A DNA stretch of 64,000 nt from Scilla litardierei (GCA_030789695.1 CM061142.1:278745043-278809042), one strand, 5' to 3'. Shown: positions 1 to 11,061, counted from the stretch's first letter. Numbers and translations: made by a program. Notes: generated by a model from the letters alone, not told the origin.

Positions 1-2074
1 CAATCCTATCATGCGTAACCACAAAATCTGAGTGGGCTATTCCCCACCCAAATTCTAGTTTTTCCTTAACTCCACTTTCTCCCAACCCTTTAAGTATACC
101 CCAACTCAAACCATATATAGCAAATCCTAACTTTTTATAACCCGATAACCCTAGGCTAGTTTTCATCTCGCGTGAACTTTCTTACGCCGCCACCTACTTC
201 TCTTTCGACCTGAACCCCCGACTTCCCCTAGCCCTAACCACCGCCGGACCTCTCCCCTCCGATCGTCGACCCACCCCCGCCGTGCTCCGCCCGGCCACTG
301 CAGTGCTGTCCATCGAACCGCAGGCTGCATGCCGTCGTCCAGGAGCACAGCGCCGCCCAGCACCGCTGCCACAGCGCTGTCCGCCGCCGTCGCACGGTAG
401 TCACCCCAGCAACCTCCCCTCGCCGTCCAGCCCCCGTTGGACCTCCCTCCGACCAAAGTTCGTCGGAAACCGCCTGTATTAGACGATGTCCAGTCGCTGA
501 CAGCCTCGTACAGCGCGTGCAGCGACTCCCTTGACCGGGACAGCGATGTGTGAGTGTTTCACGGGTTGTTGTCGACGTTCCCTAGCCGCTGTCCACGCGC
601 TCGACCTTCCCTCTAGCTGTAGGCGACTCGCCACGATCTCCCGGTAGCTTCGTGGGATCATCGCTTCACCACGGTTAGTATCTTTCGCTGAAATTTTAAT
701 TTCAGTTTACTATTAATGGTTGGACATCGATAACGAACAACCGTGGACCCAATAAACTGATGTTGACACGCTTAATCTATATGATATATATATTGTTTAC
801 TACTCTTAGCAAATATTATTCTAGGTTGCTTTAATGATGATATTGTTGGCAACTTAACTTAACTAGCAAGTTAGTAACTTAATAATATGATGATATCATG
901 CTAGTAACGTTAATAATGATGTGTCACCCATCTTAGGATAGCGAACTTAATTAAAATTGGGTCATTAGATGTTTTAGGGCTATCTAATATTCTAGTCCGT
1001 CGTTACGAACTCATTCGTGCACGTATTTTAACACAGAGAACCGGTCATTCCGTATCGTTCGTGAAACCAAAATCCAACCCCTGACGTCGCTACCCGACGT
1101 CAGAGTAGCTCTCGCATCGTGTTGAGGTAAGTCTCTCTCTCTGTAAGAACCCCACACCTCGCCTGTTAATCAACTTAAAAATCATAGCTTCCGTTTATTT
1201 TGTAATTCACTAATCAAGATAATAAAATTGGGACTGTAGACTGGACTGCAAACTGAACACGTAGGTAGACTCGGACTAATTGAGCAGGATCGTGACTTGG
1301 TTATTTTTCAGGCAAGTGATACTTGCCAGCTTTCTGTTTAGGCCACGTCTTAGGCCATTTTGTACAGTAGCGTAAAAGAGACTAGGCAGTGAAATGATAC
1401 CTACCTTGACGACACTTTTAGACCTAGCTTGACAACGAAGCTAGATCCGTCACCTTTATCATGCTTGCATTCATGCTACCATGCCATGTTTAATTTCAAA
1501 TAACGGTACTCAAATTATCTACTCATTGCCATGTCATTGCATGCATGTGATGTTTCATCGTGATTGCGTAGCACACGCTACACTTATTGTAATGATTGAG
1601 GCTAGGCACCTGCATTGTGGGCACAACCCTATGCCAAAAACACTTCCTAGCCCGTGATCCAGAAGCGAGCTCATGTACTTGGGAAACCCTAGCTCGATAC
1701 ACGTGGAGGGGTAGGGTTAAGCTGTCACGCAGCGTAGAAGGATGACTGATCCGCTCCTTCAGCTGTAAGGAGTAAACCCTGTGCACAATGTGATATGATA
1801 GTGTTCGTGATTGTGAATTAATGTTTTCGTAATGTATGTCATCATGTCATCTTTAATTGTTGCATTCTTAAATGTCATTTCAACTCATAGCATTATTTTA
1901 GAACTGCTAGTTGTCTTTTGTTATTTGTATCCTTGCATAAAAGCTCTCCGTTTTCTTTTGGGAGACTTTTGCTGACATGTGCCATTTTCTCTTTGGGTGT
2001 CACATGTCAGGTTCTGAGTTAGAGTTACCTGCTGAGGACGAGCAGTTCGTGGACGCTGAGTTCGAGATACCTGC
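1..2074 (+). mobile_element. Left part of a long Ty3/gypsy LTR (Tekay/Del-type candidate), split by the next element
   Basis: This segment rejoins 14117-14515 once the Athila-like insertion with its CCTGC duplication is removed. It has no credible ORF. Seen: a GC-rich stretch near 180-480, a splice-donor-like gaggtaagtctctctc near 1122, and a 1315-2045 portion that resembles the fragment inserted at 12254-13529. The combined LTR is at least 2.4 kb and begins left of the window. The family call rests on length and general layout only. The short ORFs here are probably chance. Confidence 0.6.
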
Positions 2075-3645
2075 TGACGTGATGCCACGCTGGCGGTGAG
2101 CCGCGTGGCACGGAGGTTTAGATATTTGTAACCGCAAGCGCACGGTGTTGTAGTGTGGCTTGGGGGTCGAACACAGGGAGGCTAGGATGTGCTTGTGTCA
2201 AGGAGGACCAAAATCACCCCGTGGGCGAGCTAGCCCGAATCGGTTGATGGGTTGTCACGGAAAGGAATACAAGGTATGAACAATAAGAAAATAAACCCGG
2301 GACTTTGGTTTCCACTCCAACGAGCGACTCTTGCCGATACGGCCTACGGGTAGGATAGCAATCGGAATTAGGGTCTAATGGTGAGACGTTGCCTCTGAAA
2401 GTGGTACCGGCACCCCATGGGCCCGATATTCCGGTCGGTGCCCAGGATGATACACCGGACTTCCCGGATTCGATCAGTGGGCACTCCCGTGTCCATTAAC
2501 ACTGATCGATTCCGAGAGCACTAAGCTCGCAACGATAACTCCCAACGTCTCATCCTGCCGCTCCTGCGCGCTAGGATTCGACGTCTACGCTAAGGGCGTG
2601 AGCTATGGCTAGGGAGTCAACCGCCAAGTTTATTCCCCCTTGGCCCAACGGTCAAAGGCGGTCTTTTTTCCGCCGATGACAATGAAACACCCCGCGTAAC
2701 CGTTAGATTCCTAATCCCTATCGATTTCCTAACCATATGGATGCATCGGGAAGAGCCCCCGAAGGGGTTTCCGCCAAAATCCCATATTTGGGAACTACTC
2801 ACAAAAATTCATTAAAAAGCGATCTAAACGAAAATGAACCGTTGGAATCATAATCAGACGATTGGAATGCGGAAGTAATAGAGCAATAAAGATAATACTA
2901 AAGTTTAAGAAAGATCCAAAAACTTACAATAGAAAAGTAATTACAGCCGTCACAATAGGAGAAAACAATAAAAACTAGCAGCTCCCCCGTTTCTGGAACC
3001 CTAGGGGTTCTATTTATAGGCTCTCGTATCACCCGATCGGTTGACAAGTCAACCGATCGGGTGATCCGTTACAGATAGTAAACAGAAAACGGCGAACTTT
3101 CACCCGGTCATATGAACCGGTCGGGTGAGTTCTTGGAGTGACCGGTTGGATCTTAGCGCCATCGGGTGTAGGGATCGGTTGGGTGCCTGTGTCTACGGCT
3201 CCTCAGCATCAGCTACAGATGAACCGATCGGGTGAGAGTCACCCGATCGGTTGGAATTTGGCTCGAAAAGACAGAGAGTTGGCCCCCGTTGAACCGACCG
3301 GTGAACCGGTCGGGTGACTTTCACTTGAGCTCCGGCTGAGACCGGGTGGTGCACGCGTGCATCACCGGATCGGTTGGAGATGACCAACCGACCGGGTGAG
3401 GGGCTGAAAGATGTATTCTTCGTCGTTTGACCCCCTGGGTCATGCGTGACTCCTCCCTTTGCTCCGGGGACTTGAGATATCGTCGTTAAACGTCCCCTAT
3501 GCGGGCAATCTCCTGCAAACATGGAGAAACAAAGAAAAGTGAAAGAAAACAAGAAAATACGAGAAAACGAATACAAGACGACGGTAAATAACGGAAAAAC
3601 ACGGAAGAAAACATGCGCAAATATATGAAATATAAACGCACGTCA
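2075..3645 (-). repeat. 3' LTR of the Athila-like element
   Basis: 1571 bp, matching 11266-14111 once the 12254-13529 insertion is subtracted (1570 bp). On the - strand the TATA box (cctataaatag, at 3010-3020) has a dense palindrome cluster upstream. Apparent ORFs inside (for example the one at 2617-2802, repeated at 11808-11993) are LTR sequence present in both copies and not evidence of genes. Confidence 0.92.
3028..3400. promoter_or_regulatory. Palindrome cluster upstream of the Athila LTR TATA box
   Basis: There are many copies of the near-palindrome CAACCGATCGGTTG and variants such as ACCCGATCGGGT and AACCGGTCGG. Several pair into larger perfect inverted repeats: arms 3028-3045 and 3048-3065 (18 bp, 2-nt spacer), and arms 3222-3235 and 3239-3252 (14 bp, 3-nt spacer). 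Each arm contains its own palindrome. The cluster lies immediately upstream of the TATA box in element orientation. It is likely to be cis-regulatory; protein binding or small-RNA production is inference. Confidence 0.7.
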
Positions 3646-3658
3646 AAATCCCCCAAGC
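3646..3658 (-). other. Polypurine tract of the Athila-like element
   Basis: On the - strand, AGCTTGGGGGATTT directly abuts the TGACGT start of the 3' LTR. This is where plus-strand DNA synthesis would be primed. Related copies of the core (AGCTTGGG) lie at about 4942-4951 and 5211-5220. Confidence 0.8.
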
Positions 3659-5478
3659 TGAACTCTTCCTCGTCCTCGAGGAAGACGAGTGAGAGTAGGA
3701 GCTCGGAGAGGAAAAATAGAGAGAAAGAGAGAAAAAGAGAACTCAAAATCCTAGATCGCCCGTCAGGGCCAACAAAATCAAAAACGACACACCAAGCAAG
3801 CAAACGCCAAATCACATCACTAAACCAAGGAGTACGAGTCCAGACAAGCGTCGTGGGCCCACGCGGTGAAGTGCGAGTGAGTGCGATCGTGTGCTAGCAG
3901 ACAGTGTCACTATCTACGATGTGCAATAAAGCTCCATATACACATACCCAAAGAAAGACCCAAATATCGATTCGATTCGAATAAAGCGGTGAATATATAG
4001 CTCAAGCATGCATGAGAATAGAGCAAGAATCGAAACATATCATGCATCATGGACTCCACAATTAGGGTTAAGGAAATCACCACACTATAGCCTAGATAAT
4101 AGCCAAAAAGTTCCTAAGCCAAGTGTTTTCGAAAACGATGGGGGTTGAGATGATGTGGAGTAGAACACTCGGTGCAAATTCTCGCCTTCCCTTTATTCTC
4201 GGCAAGTAGGAAAAAAATATTCACACGGGAATTTTTTGGGTTTTGGGTATTTGTATATTCATTTGGATTTTTGGCAATACAATATTTTTTTTCTCTTTTC
4301 TTTTTTTTGGGTTTTTCTTTTCTATCTTTTTTTGGATTTTTGGGTATTGTGATATTTACATGTATACTCTCCCAAGTGGGAGAACGGTACACGACGAGGG
4401 GATTTGCACCAAGTAAAATAAAAAAGAAATCGAAATCTAAACACTTGGGCAAAGGAAATATTTCTCGCTAATCAGAGCATAGGCTAAATGGGTTATCCTA
4501 ATCCTTGTTTGTGGAATCCCGACACATGCGAATTGAAATATACGATATAAATATAGCATGCGTATAGAAGCAGATAGTAGAAGCAAATACCGCATATTCA
4601 AATCGAAGCATGATAATCTAGGGGTCAACCAAGGATAGGTATATAAAACATAATCACAAGGTAGAAGCACACCAAATGCTAGTCACGACACACGACTCTC
4701 TAGAAGCTAAGTGGACCCAAGATGCGTGAAATGCAAGAGAACTCGAAATCCTAGGGTTAGTGAATGTGACTATCGATGCCATGCTAGGTGTGTGTGATTT
4801 TGTGGCGATTCATCATAGGGTTCATCTCTAGGAGAAAGAGGTAAAAAGAAGAAAAGAAAAATAAAAATAAAAAATAAAAAACACGATGAAAACGACACAA
4901 AAACGAAAAAGAAGGACTCAAATGACGCACACAGTGCGACTCTCCCAAGCTGAAGCTTGCATTGCCCTCAATGCAATATGAGTGAGTACGGGAGGGCAAT
5001 GAAGATGGGGGGATACGCACCGACACGAGAAGAAATGAAAACGAGGAAAACACAGAGATGAAACTGAAAATAAAGAAAGATCAAAATCAAAATCAAACGA
5101 CACGAAAATAGAAATAAAACCACACGACACGACACTCAAAAGGGGAAAAATAAGCACACACAAAAAATGAGAAAAACAACAAAACACGACAACACACCAA
5201 AATAGACGTCCCCCCAAGCTAGACATGACAGTGCTAGCAAATAAAATGTGACCGTGAAATGCAGAGATATGCAAGGGGGAGTCAAAAACAAACAAGGTGA
5301 AATCAGAAAGAAGGAGAAGGTGAGTCCTCGTCCTCCTCGGAAGAGGGTGTGGCTGGGTGGTCGGGGGAGGCTGGGGGTGTGTGGAGAAGTGGGGAATGAG
5401 GTGGAGGAATAGGGGCAACGGTGGTATGAACGATGGAAGGAGTGTCGGTGGAGGTGGGTGGTGGTGGTAGGACGACGA
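3659..5478 (-). other. Non-coding 3' region of the Athila-like element
   Basis: This is the stretch between the third ORF and the PPT. It is A-rich on the + strand. The short ORFs on both strands have low-complexity compositions (K/R/E-rich or F/L/S-rich) and no recognisable family. Two PPT-like cores are present. I see no gene. Confidence 0.6.
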
Positions 5479-7338
5479 TCAAGGCGATGGTGAGAGGAAT
5501 AGAAATGGGGGAAGAAGATGTGGTGGTGACGGTAGTGGGTGGTGGTGGGAGAGATCTGGAGCGCACCGGCAATTTCCTCCGACGCACGTATGCAGTGATG
5601 GAGGAGGAGGGAGGGGTAGGGTGGGTGCGATGGAAGTGGTCGGGAGGGGGGAAGTGGATACCGGGATGGGAATAGATGAGGGAGGAGAAGAATGTGGTGA
5701 GGGAGGTGATGGATGTGGGGATGTGTGGGAGGGTGGGGGAGAAGATCGTTGAGGTGGTGAAGGTGGAGGAGAAGATCGTCGAGGTGGTGAAGGTGGAGGT
5801 GGACCGTGGATGTGAGTGAGAAGGCGAAGAATGGCGGCCACGTTCCTCTCAAGTGCGAGGAAACGTGGGTGAGTGAGAAAAGAGGACGGTGGTGGGCCCG
5901 AGGAGGGAGAGGACATGGCGAGCTCACGGAGGGCAGCGACCTCCCTTTCAAGACCAAGACGGGCAGAGACCTGGCGGTGACCAAAAGATGTGGACTGACG
6001 TGAGGCAGAAGTGGTGCCGGCAGGTAAGGTGGAAGTGGTGCCGGCGGCGGTGGTCATGCCGGCACAGGAGACAAGGCCAGAAATGGCCGCTAAGAGGTGC
6101 TCAGACGTGATGGGCCCCGGAACAGAAACAGGACGACTCGGTCCCGCCCCTATATCTCCCCGAGACGCAGGGATATCCTGCTCGCCTAAGTGGTCGGCAG
6201 GGGACGGTGGTCTGCGTGCATCTGCGGGAAGGAAAGGAAGGTTCAGCCCCGCTAGGAAGTTGGGATCGGGTGGGAAGGTCCAATCTCCCACAAGAGCTAT
6301 GGTCATGCGAGCGGGGTTGGGGAGAATGGTGTAAGGGGCTGGGGGGTGGCCATAATTGAAGATGAAGCGGCCATCGGAGTGGGGTCTAATCATGTGAATG
6401 TGCCGCAGGACATCAATATCTAGCTGTGAGGGTCCTGCGGTAGCGGGAAGATTATTGGGGATGGGAATATTAAATTGGGCGTAAGAACAAATGATAGTAA
6501 TGATGCCCCCACAACAAAATTTCCCCTTACCAGCCCGGCTGATCTCGAGAAGCTTGTAAACAAGCCAATCGCCGCCATGGATGGGGACGGTAGGGGCCCT
6601 GAAGCTAATCCCATCATCGTCCTGGACAAAAGGGAAAGTCATGGCCCATAGGATAAAAAGGTCAGGGATAGTCACGGTGCCGGACTCGTCCCTGGGAACA
6701 AATGCAGATGATATGATCCTGTGGGCCAAACGAAACACGGGATGAATGATGGAGGAGGCCTTGGCCCTTCCTCGGGGATAGTCATGGAGCAGTGTGAGGC
6801 GGAACCAGAATTGATCGACGTTAAACTCGGGCGTGTACCCTTAGTGTCGGATGGAGTCATCCCCAAGATTGGGGAAACCAAATATATCGTTAATTGTGTT
6901 CAGATTTGTGGTGACACTCCTGTTACGCACCCGGAATTTTATGATCGACCCGGACTCCCAAACAAGTGTAGAGAGAAATTCGAGGGTGAGTGCCGGGTAG
7001 GATACAGCAAATGCATTAAGAAAGGCCAACCAGCCTAAGTTAGCGAAAAGAGATTCGACTTCGGTGTAGACACCGAGATCGATCAGCGACTGTGTGTGCG
7101 GGAACTTAGTTGATAGATGCCCCCGAGCATCGAGCCTACGATAAAAATTCTTGTGTTCCTGGTTCCTAAAGATATACCCATACGGGCTCAACATTGGGTC
7201 CACAGGGGGGATAACAGGCGGGGGAGGGCCAAGTGTAAGTGCTCGTGTGTGGGAAGGGGGACGTGTTTGTTTCCATCTCTTTCGAGACGGTTCCTCCTCT
7301 CGTATAATCTCCTTCCCCTTGTCTTTATCCTTAGCCAT
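5479..7338 (-). pseudogene. Athila envelope-like third ORF (ATHILA ORF-1 family), interrupted by one stop
   Basis: One reading frame runs from ATG at 7338 to 5479, about 620 codons, broken by a single in-frame TAA at 6841-6843. A first stop-free stretch from 7410 has no better ATG than 7338, which starts MAKDKDKGKEII. The N-terminal half resembles the ATHILA ORF-1 family (PF03078 by recognition): a basic leader, a central globular domain before and after the stop (FRLAHRIISSAFVP), then a long proline/serine-rich tail from roughly residue 430. No transmembrane segment or signal peptide is evident, so a true envelope role is doubtful. Its position between the pol remnant and the PPT is the usual place for this ORF. 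TAA read-through is possible but unsupported. Confidence 0.75.
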
Positions 7339-7767
7339 GCGTGAGTGTGCGTGTATGAATGAGTGCAAAAGCAATGAATGCACACTAACACAAGCAAAAT
7401 GAGCAAGCACAATTTATAGGGCAAAAATAGAAATATGAGCGTAGGAGCGAGTGTACCCAAGCGAAATGGCGAAGCTTGCCCGTAGATGTCCCCACACTGT
7501 GCAATGAGAGTAGCGTGGAGCCGCGGCGACCTCTTTCAGCAAGAATTTTCTAAATGGACGTTGTTTGGGGGGAATTAGGTCAGAAACTCGAAATGAAAGG
7601 AGAGAGGGAGTGTAAATGATGGAGAGATTGATGGAGGAGGTGGGGAGAGGGAGTATTGGAGGAGTGGAGGACGTGGGGGAGTGAATCGGGCTGTTGGGGA
7701 GCAGAGGCAGGTGAAACGACGGCGGAAATGGCGATCGGGCGAGGGTGAATGCGAACGGGTGGTCGGG

Positions 7768-8160
7768 GGTTTTTATAGGGTTTTAAGTCGAACCGATCGG
7801 GTGAGTTGTCACCCAATCGGTTGAAGGTTAGGTCAAAAATTATTGCCGAAGAAGTGCTACAGGTGAACCGGTCGGTTGACTTGTCAACCGATCGGTTGGC
7901 CGCTCCACTCATTTTCCCGAGAATTCTGGGTCGCTCACCCGGTCGCTTCAACCGATCGTGCTCTAACTCAACCGACCGGTTGATGTTTCCCAAAAATTTC
8001 CCGAGAATTCTCCCCAGATCACCCGGTCTGTCACCCGGTCTATCCATTCTTCAACCGATCGGTTCATTCTGGGACAGTTGCGGCTTGTATCTGATACATT
8101 CCAACCGATCGGTTGAGTTATCAACCGATCGGTTGGGGCTTTGTTTCCTGCAAAAACCAA
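7768..8160 (-). promoter_or_regulatory. Internal palindrome-plus-TATA module upstream of the envelope-like ORF
   Basis: The palindrome family of the LTR reappears here: arms 8101-8116 and 8121-8136 form a perfect 16-bp inverted repeat with a 4-nt spacer, and further pairs lie at 7866-7899 and 7790-7823. On the - strand a TATA-like box (CCCTATAAAAA, 7770-7779) follows, then about 430 bp of leader to the ORF start at 7338. The order palindromes, TATA, leader is the same as in the LTR, but the surrounding sequence is not simply a copy of the LTR. An internal promoter is inference. Confidence 0.55.
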
Positions 8161-8332
8161 CAGATTTGTCTAAGTCCCTGAACGGATGTTCCTGCGGTTG
8201 ATTTTATTTATAAAAATAGATAAAATAAAGTCAAAAATAACACTAAAAAGTGGGGCAAAAGTTTAGAGCATGGGTTGCCTCCCATGAAGCGCACTTGTTT
8301 AACGTCGTTGGCTCGACGCCCGCAAGTGATGT
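8161..8332 (-). other. Deletion junction: end-of-pol sequence without pol
   Basis: On the - strand the text reading about 8330 to 8265 (gtcgagccaacgacgttaaa, then gggaggcaaccca) is the kind of sequence that normally follows integrase in Athila-type elements. Here it comes directly after the protease-RT linker, so roughly the RT-RNase H-integrase segment has been removed. The junction falls near 8300-8345. Confidence 0.6.
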
Positions 8333-8785
8333 TCACGGTGGTTGATACGGGTGATGCCTGAAGTTCGGCATCTCTTTTTCCTCAGAGCTTAAGGCCTTTG
8401 GAGTAGTCAGCGGCTGGAGAAAGAGTTGCTCGACTACCCTCTCCTTGTTCTTGGGATCCGGGGGTTTCTCTTTCGTATTGGCGCTTACCGCCATCTTCTT
8501 TAGGATCCGGACCTCGTCTTTGGTGAGGCCCATGGGTTCTTTCCCCGAATTCCTCGCAGGAGGAGCTTTGGGGAACCCGGGAGGGGTCGTACATGCTGCA
8601 CTTGCTTTCCCTGCAGCATCATTGTTCTTGGGGCCGTATTGGTCTTCTGAATCCCCCAAGTCATCGGGGGGGTTTCTTAAGAGAATCTCCCAGGAGCTCT
8701 CTTCAGCAGCTTTATCTTCTTCCACCTCCAGCAAATTACACCGAGGGTCATCTGGGGGATCGGGGTATTTCATGGACAACCCCAG
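8333..8785 (-). pseudogene. Linker downstream of protease, truncated before reverse transcriptase
   Basis: About 147 codons, highly charged and proline-rich, beginning near SMKYPDPPDD. In Athila polyproteins this kind of linker separates protease from reverse transcriptase. It is one frame away from the protease, whose frame closes at 8770 just after VEF, so a small indel lies at about 8780. The frame ends at 8333 with no RT motif. No enzymatic function is expected. Confidence 0.6.
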
Positions 8786-9309
8786 ATAAACTCAACCTTT
8801 TCTCCGCTGACGTGTAGCGAAAGTTTTCTGTTCTTCACATCAATCAAAACGCCAGCAGTGGCCATGAAAGGCCGTCCCAGGATGATGGGGGTGTGTGCGT
8901 CTTCAGGCATGTCCATGACAACAAAGTCCACTGGCACATGCACCCCTTTTACATTGACGGGGAGGTCATCCACAATCCCCACCAGATATTTGAGCGACCG
9001 GTCAGCAAGTTGTAGGGTCATACCGGTGGGCTCCAGATCACCCATTCCTATCCTTTTATACATCGATAAGGGCATCAAACTGACACTCGCTCCGAGATCG
9101 ACGAGTGCACGATGAATCTTTACTGCCCTGATCGTGTAAGGGATTGAGAAGCTCCCCGGGTCTTTAAGTTTCGGCGGATTTGCCCTCTGGATGAGAGCGC
9201 TACACTCTGCCGTCAACACTACTTTCTCCTTTCTAGACCCTCTCGTCACCAAATCCTTCAAGAATTTTGCATAGGAGAGGATTGTTTCGATTGCTTCCAG
9301 GAAGGGGAT
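8770..9309 (-). pseudogene. Athila-type aspartic protease domain, separated from gag by a stop
   Basis: This lies in the same frame as gag and directly after its TAA (9310-9312), so gag-protease was originally one polyprotein. No ATG starts it. Visible landmarks: the pre-protease IPFLEAIETILSYAKFLKDL, the active-site segment LVDLGASVSLMPLS (the DLGA form usual in Athila), LQLADRSLKYLVG, and the C-terminal IILGRPFMATAGVLIDV. It would cleave the gag polyprotein if expressed. Expression would need suppression of the TAA or a separate start. Confidence 0.8.
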
Positions 9310-11061
9310 TTACAAGCTCAGGTCCTTGACCATGGCGAAGAACTTGCCATATTTCTCGTCGATTTTGGCCTGAGCTAACCGTTGTGGAAAAGGCACAACG
9401 GGTTTGAACACTTTCGGGCTCCCTTCCTCGTTCTTCTTCTTCTCTTCTTCAGAGACTCCCTCCGGAGTCGTAGGATTTGATGACGAAGCACCGGCGTCAT
9501 TTGATTTTTCGATCGGTCGCTCGACGACCAATGGTGCTTCCGGTCTGTTAGGGGGCACTCTAGTAGGAATTTGTGTCCCGCTTCTCAGAACGATAGCGGA
9601 CACATTTGCGTGCTCGTGCACGAGTGCCGACGTTTGGGTTGCTCCCCTCGGGTTCACCTCCGGTTGTGGCAGCAATTGGTTTTGTGACCTTGAGAGGGTC
9701 GCCACTTGTAACCCCAGCTGGGTTACTTGGTCCGTGAGGGCCCGCTGACCCATTTCCAGCTTTTGATTGATCTTCTCCTGGTTGGTTATATATTGAGTCA
9801 AGAGAGACTCAACCGGAGAGACGGCCCTTTGTTGGCCATAGTGCTGCTGCTGCTGATTCCTGGAGGCGTAAAATTGTTGCTGAGGCTGCTGCTGATATTG
9901 TTGTTGCTGAAACTGACTATGTTGTGGCCTAGCCGGCTGATATGTTTGTTGCTGCGGCTGCTGAGGCGGCGAGGGCTGGAATGGTGCCCGGTAACCAAAG
10001 TTAGGGTGGTTCCGGTTGTTTGGAGAGTAGGCCGGGTTGGAATTGGTTCTTGGTGGATACGGCGCATTTCCCGTGGGGTTGTAAAATAGTGCGCTCGCCT
10101 GATCCAACGGTGGTGAGACGTCACCACCGTCGAATTCCCCAAAAATTTCAGATTCTACCGCTGCAATCTGTTGTGCACCGGCCCCACCGGCTCCTACCAT
10201 TAGTGCGGAGATCTGGGTCGAAAGCAAGTTGAATTTGCTTGAAAGTTTGTCGACGTCCTCGACTCTGTGTATACCCCCAGACCTGGGTGTGGCTCTCTCG
10301 TCACACCACCGCTCATTGTTGGATGCCATATTTTCCAGAATATGTCCGGCATCTTCCTCGCTCCTTGACATGAAGGAACCCCCAGCCGCGGCGTCCATAG
10401 AAGATTTTAGGTCATCCCTCAGCCAATTGTAGAACAGATTAATAATCTGCCACTTCGGAAGCTCATGGTGAGGGCATCTTCTTTGCATCTCCTTGTATCT
10501 CGTCCAAGCTTCATGCAAGGACTCGTGGCTGGCCTGGGAGAAGGAGGAGATCTCACTCCTCAACTTCATGGTCTTCCCCGGAGGAAAGAACTTCGTCAGA
10601 AAAGCGTTGGAGAGCTTCTCCCAGGTATTGAAAGTGTTGGGGTCCTTCCCCCTAAGCCATTGCTTGGCTTTGTCTCGCAACGAGAAGGGGAACAGCTTCA
10701 GACGGATCGCCTCAGTTGTGACACCGTTAATCCGGAAGGTGTCACATTTCTCCAAGAAGGAGTCTAGATGCTCGATCGGGCTCTCCATGGGTGCACCCGA
10801 AAACTGATCCTGCTGGATCCATGTCACCAAAGATGGCTTTAGCTCAAAGTTTTGGGCCGTAATAGCTGGAGGACGGATGGCGGAAGTGGACTCGATAGAT
10901 GGCATCGAGTACTCCAGCAGGGACTTGCGAGGCGGGGTGTTCTCCTCCATGGATTCGGGATCCTCTCTTCTTCGCTTCTCAGCGGCCAAGCGCCTAAGGG
11001 TGGCGTTAATCTCTGGATCAACTGGGATCAAGTCGTCGAGACTTCTTGAACTCCTGCGCAT
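9310..11061 (-). CDS. Athila-like gag, open but without zinc knuckle
   Basis: The uninterrupted frame begins at ATG 11061 (MRRSSRSLDDLIPVDPEI); an apparent extension to 11091 would need TTG. 583 codons. Capsid-like retrotransposon gag features include IEHLDSFLEKCDTFRINGV, LKLFPFSLRDKAKQWLRG and CPHHELPKWQIINLFYNWL in the first 250 residues, then a long Q-rich stretch (about residues 370-410). The segment where Athila gags usually carry a CCHC knuckle reads EIFGEFDGGDVSPPLDQ, with no cysteine or histidine. Gag forms the virus-like particle and packages RNA; this copy may still assemble but should be poor at binding RNA by the usual route. It is the best preserved ORF of the element. Confidence 0.85.
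   Translation of the reverse strand: MRRSSRSLDDLIPVDPEINATLRRLAAEKRRREDPESMEENTPPRKSLLEYSMPSIESTSAIRPPAITAQNFELKPSLVTWIQQDQFSGAPMESPIEHLDSFLEKCDTFRINGVTTEAIRLKLFPFSLRDKAKQWLRGKDPNTFNTWEKLSNAFLTKFFPPGKTMKLRSEISSFSQASHESLHEAWTRYKEMQRRCPHHELPKWQIINLFYNWLRDDLKSSMDAAAGGSFMSRSEEDAGHILENMASNNERWCDERATPRSGGIHRVEDVDKLSSKFNLLSTQISALMVGAGGAGAQQIAAVESEIFGEFDGGDVSPPLDQASALFYNPTGNAPYPPRTNSNPAYSPNNRNHPNFGYRAPFQPSPPQQPQQQTYQPARPQHSQFQQQQYQQQPQQQFYASRNQQQQHYGQQRAVSPVESLLTQYITNQEKINQKLEMGQRALTDQVTQLGLQVATLSRSQNQLLPQPEVNPRGATQTSALVHEHANVSAIVLRSGTQIPTRVPPNRPEAPLVVERPIEKSNDAGASSSNPTTPEGVSEEEKKKNEEGSPKVFKPVVPFPQRLAQAKIDEKYGKFFAMVKDLSL

Noticed and set aside
2617..2802. Conserved small protein shared by 2617-2802 and 11808-11993
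   Set aside because: The two copies are the same place in the two LTRs of one element, so similarity reflects LTR duplication and not protein conservation.
5136..5984. 282-codon - strand ORF overlapping the envelope-like ORF
   Set aside because: It is a histidine/proline/serine-rich shadow in another frame of the proline-rich tail, starting without support.
5479..7338. Infectious-retrovirus-type envelope
   Set aside because: No signal peptide, furin site or transmembrane helix is evident; the ATHILA third ORF is only called envelope-like by position.
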